Shown: positions 1-9,515, numbered from the stretch's first letter. The stretch: DNA of 64,000 nt from Flavivirga spongiicola (GCF_030540825.1 NZ_JAUOEO010000001.1:3547001-3611000); one strand, 5' to 3'. The notes: generated by a model not told the origin, from the sequence alone. Program-made: numbers and translations.

Positions 1-17
1 TTTTTAATAACAACTGA

Positions 18-1505
18 TTAATAATCAGGATTTTGAACAATAATCCCTCCTGATTGGTCAATTGCCTCCTGAGGAATTGGGTATAATGCATGCTTAGGTT
101 GATAGCCCAAACCTCCCAATACCGAAGGAGCATCGCCCCAACGCACTAAATCGTAAAATCTCGATTCTTCTAGAGCAAATTCAACACGTCTCTCCTGTTT
201 TATTGCATCCCTAAGTGTACTTTGAGAAGAAGCACTTGTATTAGGAAGACCAGCTCTTGAGCGGATTAAGTTTATTAAACTAATTACTTCTGATTGAGGG
301 GCTGCACCTGACTCATTGCCAGCTTCGGCCGCCATAAGAATAACATCTGCATATCTGATAATTTTAATGTTCTCCCATCTGTTGGCATTTGTTCCAAAAT
401 CATCACGAGCACTATCCATAGTATAAGCTTTTTTATTCCAATACTTTTGTGCTAGAGGTGGTGAATCGGGTAAAGTTCCACTTCCAAAACCACCGTCATC
501 CTGCCCAGATTCCAATAAAGTGTTAGCTTTTCTTGAGTCTCCAGCTTCAAAAGCATCAACTAGGTTTTGTGTAGGTGTATTAAAGCCCCAGCCTAAATTC
601 CAAACCCCTGTTCCTCTAACACCTTGCGAAACAAAATAAATACTAGCAAATCTCTCTCCACTTTCAGTTATGGTTTGTTGAATTTCAAAAATAGACTCTA
701 CACCATTATTACCACCAATTTCGAACAGATTAACCAAATTAGGGTCTAGGCTATAAGATTGAGAGTCAATAACTTCTTTAGATTTATTATAGGCACTTGT
801 CCATTGCTCTTGATAGAGATACAATTTGGCCAATAGTGATTTAGCAAACCCAGAAGTAGATCTTCCAGGAAAACTTGCCCAAGTTTGCGGTAAGTTTTTT
901 TCAGCGATCAGCAAGTCATCCTCAATAAATTTATCTATATCGGCAATAGAAGATTTTGGCGCAAAAGCATCGGATGGGACATCAATTGTAACTGTAATTA
1001 TTGGCACCTCTCCATAATCCCTGCGCAACTCAAAATACATTAATGCTCTAACTACTCTAGCTTCAGCATCGTTGATTAAACTTCCTTCATCTGTAACTCC
1101 AGACTCTTCTATATTGTTTATTACTTCATTACACGCAAAAATAACTTCGTAATGCGAATTCCACCATTGCGTACTCAACCCATTGGTAGCAATATATTCA
1201 AAATCATTAAATGCAGTGCCATTGGCTGCGGAATCACCAGTTGTGCTTCCTTTTTGTGCGTCGTCAGATCTTATACTCCCAAACCAATGCCTGTTCCAAC
1301 TTCCTACATTTGTAGTTCTTAATAATGAATAAATTCCAAATACAGCGGCTTCTTGACCACCAACACCCAATTCTTCATTATTTGCCACTTCTCCTAGCGG
1401 TAATCTGTCTAAAAAGTCGTCATGGCAAGAAAAGGATATTATTGATATTACTAATAAAACTGCCAAGGACCATACTTTTAATTTAATAAATTTTATATTA
1501 TTCAT
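18..1505 (-). CDS. SusD/RagB-family outer-membrane glycan-binding lipoprotein
   Basis: This 495-residue protein is a SusD-family lipoprotein, the lid over a SusC porin that captures oligosaccharides at the cell surface. The N-terminal hydrophobic segment ends in a lipobox with Cys about residue 27 (ISFSC). The SusD hallmarks are visible: the early helical region with ALMYFELRRDYGEVPI near residue 150, and the C-terminal block with IRYADVILMAAEA, LINLIRSRAGLPN, EERRVEFALEESRFYDLVRW and YPIPQEAI. It lies 10 bases after its susC partner on the same strand, so the two are almost certainly co-transcribed. The rest of this locus, including the enzymes that would reveal the substrate, lies beyond the left edge. 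Family assignment is secure, substrate unknown. Confidence 0.93.
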   Translation of the reverse strand: MNNIKFIKLKVWSLAVLLVISIISFSCHDDFLDRLPLGEVANNEELGVGGQEAAVFGIYSLLRTTNVGSWNRHWFGSIRSDDAQKGSTTGDSAANGTAFNDFEYIATNGLSTQWWNSHYEVIFACNEVINNIEESGVTDEGSLINDAEARVVRALMYFELRRDYGEVPIITVTIDVPSDAFAPKSSIADIDKFIEDDLLIAEKNLPQTWASFPGRSTSGFAKSLLAKLYLYQEQWTSAYNKSKEVIDSQSYSLDPNLVNLFEIGGNNGVESIFEIQQTITESGERFASIYFVSQGVRGTGVWNLGWGFNTPTQNLVDAFEAGDSRKANTLLESGQDDGGFGSGTLPDSPPLAQKYWNKKAYTMDSARDDFGTNANRWENIKIIRYADVILMAAEAGNESGAAPQSEVISLINLIRSRAGLPNTSASSQSTLRDAIKQERRVEFALEESRFYDLVRWGDAPSVLGGLGYQPKHALYPIPQEAIDQSGGIIVQNPDY

Positions 1506-1515
1506 ATGCTTTTTT

Positions 1516-4500
1516 TTAAAATGTTAAACTAAGTCCAAGTGTGGATATTACAGGAACCGGATAGCCTCCATTATCAACCCCAAAAGAAGTTGGAGAACCA
1601 CCTGCTTCTGGCGTAAAACCAGAGGTGTCCTTCCAAGTATATAAATTCTGAATGTTAGCAAATACTTTTAATTGCTGTATATTCAACCTTTCCAGGATTT
1701 TCTTATCAAGATTGTAACCAAATTGAAGGTTTCGTACTCTAAAGTAACTCCCGTCTTCAATCATATAGGTAGAAGGCTGTCTGTTATAATCTGTTGAAAA
1801 CAGTCTAGGTTCCCAATTTGATGATCCAGAACCGTCCCACCTGCCCGCTCTGTCTGCTCTAAAATTAAATTGTGCAAACGAATTTCCGTTACCCCAATTA
1901 CGGTATATCTCATTGCCGTAAACGCCTTGAAAATCCATATTCAAATAAAAGTTCTTGTATTTTAAATTTGTATAAAACCCATACGTAAAGTCAGGTGTTG
2001 GATTACCAATTACTGTTCTATCATCTGGAGTTATTTCACCATCGCCATTAAAATCCCTGTATTTGAGATCGCCTGGGGCATAATTACCTAAAGTACTAGG
2101 CGGTAGTGCAGCAATATCAGCATTTGATTGGTATACGCCATCTACGATATAGCCGTAGAAGTGCCCAATGGGCTCGCCAGTAATAGTTCTTGAAGCTGTG
2201 CCATTGGCAAATATTGGTGCATCTTCAAAAGTTGATAAAACTTCATTATTGATAGTGGTTATATTGCCTCCTACGGAATAACTGAAATTATCATTAAAAT
2301 TGCCATCCCATGAAGCTTCAAACTCAAAACCTTTATTTTCAATCTCCCCAAAATTATCAAAAAACGTCTGTACTCCAGTGTCAACAAATACCAATAAATC
2401 CTCAGTCTTTCTATTGTAGTAGTTGGCATTAAATGTCAATCTATTATCAAACCATCTTGACTCAAGACCAACCTCCCACATTTTTACAGTTTCCCATTTT
2501 AAATTTGGATTCTCTTCAAACTTTTGAATAAAACCTGCAATAACCTCACTTCCGAATACTGCTGTGGCGTCTTGACTTACCCCAGGGTAATATGGGTAGT
2601 TAGTACCACCTGGCAAGGCTTGGTTACCTAATGACCCTATAGACCCCTTTAACTTTAAATAATCTAAACTTTCAACATTATCCATATAATCTTCTTTTGT
2701 AACAACCCAACCAGCTCCAAGTGACCAAAAATCCTGAGCTCTATTATCAGGTGCCAATTGTGATGTAGCATCTCTACGATAAGACATGTTTAACAGGTAT
2801 TTTCCATCATAGTTGTACAACACCCTTGCCAAGAAAGAAGAGGTTGCTCTTTCAGATTGGCTTGAATTAGAAATTCTGGTAGAAGGGTCTCCGTAAGGAA
2901 ACACATTCAAATACCAAAACCTTTCATTATCTGGAATAATGCCAACTGTTGAATTTGGATCGTGTTCAACACTTCCAGAAACGTTTTCGAATTTAAATTG
3001 CGTTGTTGTAAAACCTGCAGTAGCATTAACCCCATGTCTTCCAAAATCTTTGTCAAATGAAAGTATGTAATCTTGCTGAAAATTAAATACCGTTGCACTT
3101 GATTGATTGACTCTTGTTATTTGATTTCCATTAAAGTTTTCAATGTCATCTGTTTCTGATACATATATTCCAACTATGGGCACATAAGATCTTGATCTAA
3201 AACTGTTAAAGTCGCCATAAACTGTAGCTTTAAATTTAAAATGCTTTAAAAAATCTACTTCCGCGAACATACTGCCTACAAAACGGTAACGCTCTGAAAT
3301 GTTTTTATTTTTAGTTACCTCAGCAACCAAAGCAGGATTTCCTATTTGCGGTCCTCCAATTTCAATAGGTAACTGATTATATAGACCATTAAACTCGGGT
3401 CTCACGTCCAAGTGAATGGGGTGTACAATAGGTGTTGCATTCAATGCTGCCCCAAAACCGCCATTATTTGGGAGTTTGTCTTGTAAACCATTCAGAGTAA
3501 GGCCCATTTTAAAGCCATCAGCAACTTTAAATTCATTGTTCAAATTAACTGTTAATCGTTGTAGCTTCTCTTTTTCTACCAATCCATCTTCTAAACGGTA
3601 TCCTAAGCCAAAAGAAATTTTATTTTTTTCTGTTGCAGTTTGGATGCTTATATTGCTGGTTTGAATGAGGGCTGATTCATTTGCGATGCGATCAACCCAA
3701 TTTGTATCTCCATTAAACACGTCGTAGAAACCAAATGGAGTTAAACCTTCATTTACCAGTTGTTCGTCATATAGCTCTCTAAAAAGAGCTGCATTGGCAA
3801 GGTTTGGTTCTCCTACTATATTTTTAATCCCAATTGAAGAATTAAAATTCACAGTTAACTTCCCTTCTTTTGCTTGCTTGGTAGTTACAATAATAACACC
3901 ATTTGCGCCTCTTACCCCAAAAATGGCCAACGACGAAGCATCTTTTAACACTTCAATGGATTGAATATCATTAGGATTTACAAAGTCGATATTGTCTGCA
4001 AATATCCCATCAATAACAAATAATGGACTTGAATTATACCTACTGCTTGTACCTCTAATTCTAATATCTGGGTTTTGACCTACTCTTCCAGAGTTTACAA
4101 CTGACAGCCCAGACACTTTACCTTGAATGGATGCAATAGGGTTAGTCGCTGGCTTATCAGCAACTTCATCTCCTTTAACACTAACAATTGAACCTGTTAA
4201 ATCACGTTTCTTAGCTGTACCATAACCAACAACAACTACCTCGTCTAATGACGCAATATCTGGCTCAAGTGAAATATTTACGGATATTTGATCTTGAATT
4301 TGTACTTCTACTGTTTTAAATCCCAGAAAGCTAAATTCTAAGACTTCTCCCTGGTTAACATTGATAGAATAATTACCATCAAAATCGGTACTTATACCTC
4401 TGTTTGTTCCTTTTACTATAACATTTACACCTGGCACTGGTATATTATCCTCAGCATTAACTACTGTACCGCTTATTGGTATGTCCTGTGCAAAAGCATG

Positions 4501-4545
4501 AATAGAAAATAGAAAAATTAACAATAAAGAAAATCTTGTTTTCAT
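1516..4545 (-). CDS. SusC/RagA-family TonB-dependent transporter
   Basis: This 1009-residue protein is a SusC-type TonB-dependent outer-membrane transporter for oligosaccharides. A signal peptide (residues 1-19, ending AFAQ) precedes a carboxypeptidase-regulatory-like domain (SGTVVNAEDNIPVPGVNV, about 25-100), then the Bacteroidota SusC plug signature (LDEVVVVGYGTAKKRDLTGS, about 98-117; plug to about 225 with SSPLFVIDGI and GANGVIIVTTK). The rest is a 22-strand barrel ending in a C-terminal aromatic residue (LSLTF). It is upstream of susD at 18-1505. The 224-base gap before it holds four TGACGTA sites. A weak TTTG/TAatTTag promoter-like pair reads toward it. Substrate cannot be told from sequence alone. 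Confidence 0.95.
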   Translation of the reverse strand: MKTRFSLLLIFLFSIHAFAQDIPISGTVVNAEDNIPVPGVNVIVKGTNRGISTDFDGNYSINVNQGEVLEFSFLGFKTVEVQIQDQISVNISLEPDIASLDEVVVVGYGTAKKRDLTGSIVSVKGDEVADKPATNPIASIQGKVSGLSVVNSGRVGQNPDIRIRGTSSRYNSSPLFVIDGIFADNIDFVNPNDIQSIEVLKDASSLAIFGVRGANGVIIVTTKQAKEGKLTVNFNSSIGIKNIVGEPNLANAALFRELYDEQLVNEGLTPFGFYDVFNGDTNWVDRIANESALIQTSNISIQTATEKNKISFGLGYRLEDGLVEKEKLQRLTVNLNNEFKVADGFKMGLTLNGLQDKLPNNGGFGAALNATPIVHPIHLDVRPEFNGLYNQLPIEIGGPQIGNPALVAEVTKNKNISERYRFVGSMFAEVDFLKHFKFKATVYGDFNSFRSRSYVPIVGIYVSETDDIENFNGNQITRVNQSSATVFNFQQDYILSFDKDFGRHGVNATAGFTTTQFKFENVSGSVEHDPNSTVGIIPDNERFWYLNVFPYGDPSTRISNSSQSERATSSFLARVLYNYDGKYLLNMSYRRDATSQLAPDNRAQDFWSLGAGWVVTKEDYMDNVESLDYLKLKGSIGSLGNQALPGGTNYPYYPGVSQDATAVFGSEVIAGFIQKFEENPNLKWETVKMWEVGLESRWFDNRLTFNANYYNRKTEDLLVFVDTGVQTFFDNFGEIENKGFEFEASWDGNFNDNFSYSVGGNITTINNEVLSTFEDAPIFANGTASRTITGEPIGHFYGYIVDGVYQSNADIAALPPSTLGNYAPGDLKYRDFNGDGEITPDDRTVIGNPTPDFTYGFYTNLKYKNFYLNMDFQGVYGNEIYRNWGNGNSFAQFNFRADRAGRWDGSGSSNWEPRLFSTDYNRQPSTYMIEDGSYFRVRNLQFGYNLDKKILERLNIQQLKVFANIQNLYTWKDTSGFTPEAGGSPTSFGVDNGGYPVPVISTLGLSLTF

Positions 4546-4624
4546 ATAGTTTTATTTAGAATGTTAGTTTCTACTAAATTATAAACTATTTGGAGGCAGA
4601 TCAAAAAATGACTTACACATAAAA

Positions 4625-4733
4625 TACGTCATAAATAGTTATATGCCAAAAAACACTTATTGACGTATGTTTTGATGGTGATTTTTAATGACTATAAGGG
4701 GCTTTAAGAAGTGTATGACGTAGTTTTGACGTA
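4625..4733. promoter_or_regulatory. Four TGACGTA heptamers in the susC promoter gap
   Basis: The heptamer TGACGTA occurs four times in 109 bases: inverted (TACGTCA) at 4625-4631 and direct at 4661-4667, 4716-4722 and 4727-4733. The last two starts are 11 bases apart, about one helical turn. They lie between the regulator gene (ending at 4770) and the susC start (4545), upstream of susC as transcribed. A DNA-binding protein with this half-site is inferred. The HTH regulator encoded next door is the obvious candidate, but nothing in the sequence proves the match. Confidence 0.5.
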
Positions 4734-4769
4734 GTAATAAATATAAAAATTTATTATCCTTGAGATCTT

Positions 4770-7565
4770 TTATTTAAAATTACGTAGATAATCGCCCAGA
4801 GATTTATCATTTTTTAAGTTTAATTTACGTTTTAATCTATATCTATGTGTTTCAAGCCCTCTGATGGATACATTCATTAATGGCGCAATTTCTTTTGTCA
4901 ATAAATTCATTTTGATGTAGGCACATATCTTTAAATCTTTATGTGTAAGCTGTGGATGTTTACTTTTTAACTGGTTGAAAAATTCCTCATGTACCTGATT
5001 AAAATTATATTCAAATAATTGCCATTCATCTTCATGCCCAATCGAATTATCAATCTTTCTCAGTAAGCGTTTATACATCAATGCGTTTTCGAAACCAGTT
5101 TTGTTTTTTATAAGCTCATTTTTGATTTCGAGCATAGATTCATTCTTTTTAACCAATGCCATGGCAGTGTTAGCAAGCTGCTTACTTTTTAATTTGACTT
5201 CATTTTTTAATGAATCATTTTTTAATTGTACAATTTTCTTATCGTTTTCAATAGCTTTTTCTTTTAATAATTCTTCTTGTTCTTTTATAAGTTTTTTATG
5301 CAAAGCCTCTTGTTCTTTGTCAATTTTTCGTTTATGTAGCCAATATATAATTAAGCTAATGAATAATACAGCTATCAGATAAAAGAGGCGCCTTTTATAC
5401 CATGGTGGGGATATTTTTAATTGGAGCGTTTTTACAGAGGATAATGCTCCAGATATATTTGTTGTCCTAAAGTGTATTTTATAATCGTCACTGCTTAAAC
5501 TGGATAATTCTAATTTTTCATTATCCATTTTATACCAATTCAAAGTATCTGAATTAGACAGCGCGTACTCAAAAAAATGGTTATTAGAATAAGAGGAGGA
5601 TATTGATATACTTATGTTTTTATTAAAAGGAAACTCATAAACATCAGAATCATTTATAGACACTAAGTTTTTATCAATTTCTATACGCTCGATGATCGGT
5701 TCTTGAAGCGAATCACTTTTAGTATGGCTAACCTTGTTTATTAACATAAAACCATCATATAGGTTTAAGGCGTAAATAGAATCTTTTATTTGTGAAATAC
5801 CTTCGCTATGTACAACAAGGTTTTTTTGAAAAAGTTCATTTGGTAGTTCTAAATTGGTTTTTCCATCAATTAACGAAATAAAACTTATTTTATCTTTTTT
5901 ACTTTTAGTGACTAATAAGTCTGTATCTGGTTCTGAAATTATATTTGTATCTATTCCGAAGGTCTCATTTAATAAGGTGTTGGGAACAATGCTATCTATT
6001 AAAGCTTCATATTTTTGCCACCCTTGATTGGTTTTAAAGCAAATATCATTTTTTATATTATGTACGCGTACGTTAAAGTCTGAATAAAGTCCTTTATTTT
6101 TATAATCTTTAACTTGAATATTTTCATAATCTTTATCAAACTTTACTCTAAAAAGTCCTTTGTATGCATGGGCAGCCCATGCTGTATATTGATCTTCAAA
6201 GACTAAATATTTAATAGGAATAGTGGTTCCGCTTAAATGTTTTGTTTCCCAATTTCCATTTTGATAACTATATCTAACTAAACCAGCATAGGTTCCTTGG
6301 ATGAACATGTTTTTTGACTCTGGTATTTTTTTGATAACCCATCCGCCTGTAGAGCTTGAAACTTTTTCTAATTTCTTATTTTCAACTAAAAAAGTACCGT
6401 TATTATGTCCACAAAATAAATCGCCATTTATTTCTTTTAATTCCCAAACCTGACCTTGAGAATCTTCAACAAATTTTAACTTATTATCGTTATTGTCTAA
6501 ATAAAATAGTCCGGTATTACTACCTATATATAGTGTGTTTTTATAATTAATTATGTCATAGACAGCACCTAGCTCACCAGAATTATCATTATAAAACGTA
6601 TGACTGTAGTTTAAATCTATTAATGCAATACCATTATCTAAACCGATCCATAATTTATTGTTTTTTCCTAACCCCTGACTTAAAACGGTGTTATTTAACA
6701 AGCCATTTTCTTTATTAATATGAAATAATATTTCACCTAAATTATTGGTTATGTATACCCCGTTTTTTATAGTACCAAAAACCATGTTGCCATTATTCAA
6801 CTCCAGAAAACTATTCAGTTGCTGCTCTTTAATGACTTCATTAATTTCGGGTTGCCATGATTCTAATACTTTACCATCATATAAATAGCACCCTTTTAAT
6901 GAGGTGGTAATAAGTAATCTATTCTTGAACTTTGTTATAGAAATAACTTTGACATTATTTGATTTATCTATATTTATTAAAGGAATCAAAGTTTTATTTT
7001 GTAAAATAAAGATGCCATCTTTTAATGTGGACACATAAACTTTATTATCTATTGTATTACATGAAATGATGGTAGATTTAGGTTCTATTTTTGTGATTTT
7101 ATTCTCTTTGTATATATATAGATTTAAAAACGACCTAAAATAAATGTTACCATTATGATGTAAGATTTGCCAAAATTCTTCATTTAGAGATTCCTTTTGT
7201 TCTTGGAAGTTACTTAATGAAGTGTACATTAATTCTCCCTTTTGATTCTTCTTCCAATAACCAAACTCTTCATAAGACCCTGTATAAATAAGGTCTTTGT
7301 GTGCCAATACAGAACGTATAATGGTTTTGTTTGGTAGCTGAAAAAAATGCCATTTTAATCCGTCGAATTCCACAAGCCCTTTGTCATTAGCAACATATAA
7401 TTTTCCGTTTTCTGCAACGGAAACTCCCCAGTTTTGGTTACCAGCATTAAATTCGGTTAATGAATAGTTTTGGAAAAACGGGGTATATTGGGCATGTAGC
7501 TTACTATAAAAGCAAAATATAGAAATTAAAACAAGGATATTTTTAAAATTCATTAACATATGCAA
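4770..7565 (-). CDS. Propeller/Y_Y_Y sensor with transmembrane helix and LuxR-type HTH
   Basis: This 931-residue single-polypeptide sensor-regulator has four parts. A signal peptide (about residues 5-26) is followed by a periplasmic two-component-regulator-type beta-propeller (about 30-640, many blades such as GVSVAENGKLYVANDKGLVEFDG and NKLWIGLDNGIALID). A Y_Y_Y domain (about 640-735) precedes a transmembrane helix (about 740-760), a long Lys/Glu-rich coiled coil (760-830) and a C-terminal LuxR/GerE-like helix-turn-helix (about 870-931: LTHKDLKICAYIKMNLLTKEIAPLMNVS). It lacks histidine kinase and receiver domains, so it is not a hybrid two-component system. It sits just upstream of susC/susD and likely controls them. 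Starts at Met 3 or Met 5 are also possible; the fifth gives the cleanest signal peptide. Confidence 0.88.
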   Translation of the reverse strand: MHMLMNFKNILVLISIFCFYSKLHAQYTPFFQNYSLTEFNAGNQNWGVSVAENGKLYVANDKGLVEFDGLKWHFFQLPNKTIIRSVLAHKDLIYTGSYEEFGYWKKNQKGELMYTSLSNFQEQKESLNEEFWQILHHNGNIYFRSFLNLYIYKENKITKIEPKSTIISCNTIDNKVYVSTLKDGIFILQNKTLIPLINIDKSNNVKVISITKFKNRLLITTSLKGCYLYDGKVLESWQPEINEVIKEQQLNSFLELNNGNMVFGTIKNGVYITNNLGEILFHINKENGLLNNTVLSQGLGKNNKLWIGLDNGIALIDLNYSHTFYNDNSGELGAVYDIINYKNTLYIGSNTGLFYLDNNDNKLKFVEDSQGQVWELKEINGDLFCGHNNGTFLVENKKLEKVSSSTGGWVIKKIPESKNMFIQGTYAGLVRYSYQNGNWETKHLSGTTIPIKYLVFEDQYTAWAAHAYKGLFRVKFDKDYENIQVKDYKNKGLYSDFNVRVHNIKNDICFKTNQGWQKYEALIDSIVPNTLLNETFGIDTNIISEPDTDLLVTKSKKDKISFISLIDGKTNLELPNELFQKNLVVHSEGISQIKDSIYALNLYDGFMLINKVSHTKSDSLQEPIIERIEIDKNLVSINDSDVYEFPFNKNISISISSSYSNNHFFEYALSNSDTLNWYKMDNEKLELSSLSSDDYKIHFRTTNISGALSSVKTLQLKISPPWYKRRLFYLIAVLFISLIIYWLHKRKIDKEQEALHKKLIKEQEELLKEKAIENDKKIVQLKNDSLKNEVKLKSKQLANTAMALVKKNESMLEIKNELIKNKTGFENALMYKRLLRKIDNSIGHEDEWQLFEYNFNQVHEEFFNQLKSKHPQLTHKDLKICAYIKMNLLTKEIAPLMNVSIRGLETHRYRLKRKLNLKNDKSLGDYLRNFK

Positions 7566-7728
7566 TTGTTAACATAAATAAGCGAACGTAGATTCAAACA
7601 AATCTAATCAATTTTAAAATAATGATTTAATATCAAATAAACTTTCATTAATTCAGTTTTTCAATCAAATAACCCTTACAACAAAGGCTGCAAGGGCTAA
7701 AAAGTATTAAATAAAATAACCTTAGTTC

Positions 7729-8667
7729 TTATCTCCAGTTAACAGGTGCATGCCATTTATTAGAATTAAGATCTCCATTGATATGATGGGTAATTGTTCC
7801 GGTTAAATCAATCGCCCAAGCCCTGCCATCAGTTGGAAACGCATTTGCTAATTGCTGCCTGTTCCATCTTGATTTGGTACAATTAACTGTTCTTTGAAAA
7901 TTTATTGGAAAAAATCGTGTTCGCCAACCTGAAGATGTAAATACACCTATATTTACCGAGCCACTGATATTGTATGTATAATTTCTTTCCTCTTTTTCTG
8001 CATATCTTAATTTATTCCTACTGTTTCTCCAATAAAGCTTGGTCTCAATGAACAAAAAAGCCGTGCTACCTGATCGTAAAGATTTTAGCTGTTGCGTATA
8101 CCTCATTTGACGACTGGAAGGCCCAAGGATTTTAACATTATCAGAACACCTTCGATACGCATTCCTCCAAAAATCTCTATGCGAATAACCTCCAGTATTA
8201 TTACCAGAAATATAAATTTTTGAGTAGTTATTTTCTTCTTTTCCATAACTGTCAAGTTCAACAATGGAAACCTCTAAGTTTTTGACTTTTTTAGAAGAGG
8301 ATTTTTGTTTATTAAACTCATAAAACGAACCTTCTTTATACCTTATAATATTGCCTCCCACCATAAATTCCAAGTCATTATTTAGAATAGCCATCAACCC
8401 ATAGGTCAATTGGTCGACTACTTCTAATAGCTTTTCATCTTCAGTAACCATTCCAGTCTCTAAAAATGGTGTGTAATTTTTCCCTGAAACAGCATTCAAT
8501 ACATCATATTCGTCTTCCAGTCCTTCGAGGTTTACATGATAGCTATGAAAACTATCCCAGTTTTCAAAACTAGCACCTTCAAAACTGTTCTCGAGCAAAT
8601 CGTTTTGTTCTTTTTCACATGCTGTTAGGCTAAGCAAACAGATGCTAATAAAAATTAGTTTTTTCAT
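7729..8667 (-). CDS. Hypothetical lipoprotein, 312 residues
   Basis: I do not recognise the family. The first 17 residues are a lipoprotein signal (LLSLTAC, Cys17), so the product is expected on the outer membrane or in the periplasm. After a Glu/Asn-rich N-terminus the chain contains a polar region with a Lys/Ser run (about residue 118) and a basic, aromatic-rich second half (RDFWRNAYRRCS, LYWRNSRNKLRYAEKEERNYTYNISG, SGWRTRFFPINFQRTVNCTKSRWNRQQ). It ends in a segment suggesting a compact beta domain. The flanking genes give no functional hint. A strong inverted repeat lies 76-103 bases upstream of its start. Confidence 0.75.
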   Translation of the reverse strand: MKKLIFISICLLSLTACEKEQNDLLENSFEGASFENWDSFHSYHVNLEGLEDEYDVLNAVSGKNYTPFLETGMVTEDEKLLEVVDQLTYGLMAILNNDLEFMVGGNIIRYKEGSFYEFNKQKSSSKKVKNLEVSIVELDSYGKEENNYSKIYISGNNTGGYSHRDFWRNAYRRCSDNVKILGPSSRQMRYTQQLKSLRSGSTAFLFIETKLYWRNSRNKLRYAEKEERNYTYNISGSVNIGVFTSSGWRTRFFPINFQRTVNCTKSRWNRQQLANAFPTDGRAWAIDLTGTITHHINGDLNSNKWHAPVNWR

Positions 8668-8742
8668 TTTTATAAATTTTAAAATATTTTTTAATTATTA
8701 TTTTTTACAAAGTCTTAAGAGGCAAACTACTTTTGGAACGTG

Positions 8743-8770
8743 ATAATTGCTTAAAGTGTTAAGCAATTAT
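8743..8770. promoter_or_regulatory. Perfect 12-bp inverted repeat, ATTGCTTAA half-sites
   Basis: ATAATTGCTTAA (8743-8754) and its exact complement TTAAGCAATTAT (8759-8770) are separated by AGTG. The inner half-site ATTGCTTAA/TTAAGCAAT is the same nonamer that forms the palindrome before the XRE/S24 repressor at 12247-12265, but in the opposite arrangement. It could be a repressor operator for the lipoprotein gene or a stem-loop in a transcript. The shared nonamer favours the former, weakly. Confidence 0.45.
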
Positions 8771-8854
8771 AAGAGCAATAAAACTGTACGAAGAAACAGT
8801 ATAAACCCTTCCTCTGGATGTTTAAATTGGGGACTTATTTCATAGGCTTATTAG

Positions 8855-8880
8855 AGTTACAAATTTGTTGTAATTTTTTT
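8855..8880 (+). terminator. Terminator-like stem-loop with T run
   Basis: AGTTACAA (8855-8862), loop ATTTG, then TTGTAATT with a run of seven T reaching 8880, reads as a weak Rho-independent terminator on the plus strand. No plus-strand gene lies upstream of it, so it would have to end a short untranslated transcript, or it is fortuitous in AT-rich DNA. Confidence 0.3.
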
Positions 8881-9234
8881 AATTCTAATTTCACCCTCCC
8901 CCTAGAGGTTTTTAATATGGAATTCTTATAAATTTAAACCATTATATTGAGTGTTTTTTCGTACGATTTATTTTTTAACAAAAAGTTAACATGTTTATTT
9001 GTAGTCTTCTAGCTTGTATTGGATTCAATAAAAAATTGAGATGTATTCACTTTTCTCTTAACATTCTAAGCATTTAAAAACTTCAATATTGCCGATTGTT
9101 TTTTATTCGCTTTAATCTTTTTTAGAATTTAGGATATTTATTAAGAGAACTGATTTTAATCATATTTGAAATTTTAGTGATTTAGTATCTTGAAGCACTC
9201 AGTAGCAGAGTGTCATAAATTAAAAACTGATGTT

Positions 9235-9515
9235 ATGGAAAAGATTAAAACCAATAAGTTTTGTCAAAGTTGTGGTATGCCCATTAAAAGCGATCCACAA
9301 AACGGAGGTACTCATGCAGATGGCTCTAAGAATATAATCTATTGTAGTTACTGTTACCAAAAAGGGGTTTTTTATTTAAAGGAACGGCTAAAGAAATGCA
9401 AACATTTTGTAAAGATAAAATGATGGAAATTGGTGTGTCAAGATTTAAAGCTTGGTTGTTTACAAGAGGTATTCCAAGACTAAAACGCTGGAAAAAAATA
9501 GAATTATGCAAATAG
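9235..9515 (+). pseudogene. Frameshifted zinc-ribbon (Zn_ribbon_2-like) protein
   Basis: The N-terminal half (from ATG 9235) reads MEKIKTNKFCQSCGMPI, then NIIYCSYCYQKG: two CxxC pairs of a small zinc-ribbon family. The frame is then lost at a six-T run (9368-9373) and stops at 9421-9423. Adding one T there restores an open frame (KGTAKEMQTFCKDKM, then WLFTRGIPRLKRW) that runs to a stop at 9513-9515. That stop overlaps the start of the next gene by 10 bases, a typical operon junction. The restored protein is about 93 residues, the usual family length. So a single-base deletion has broken a gene that looks otherwise intact. It may be a sequencing error, a recent mutation or programmed slippage. 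The GTG/TTG-like start at 9190 is less likely. Confidence 0.8.

Larger units (their letters stand above)
8668..9234. other. Long gene-poor gap with two stem-loops
   Basis: This 567-base stretch has no convincing coding sequence on either strand. It holds a perfect 12-bp inverted repeat at 8743-8770, a terminator-like stem with a T run at 8855-8880, and otherwise AT-rich sequence. The promoters of the lipoprotein (minus strand) and of the zinc-ribbon/GNAT genes (plus strand) must lie here. Confidence 0.6.

Noticed and set aside
826..3664. Plus-strand open frames inside the first susD and susC
   Set aside because: They are antisense shadows of long, well-conserved genes and have no family features.
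5101..5382. Plus-strand Phe/Ser-rich frame opposite the regulator's coiled coil
   Set aside because: Composition is the mirror image of the Lys/Glu-rich coiled coil on the coding strand.
9190..9234. Upstream TTG start for the zinc-ribbon gene
   Set aside because: It adds 15 residues that are not part of the family; ATG 9235 opens directly on the conserved domain.
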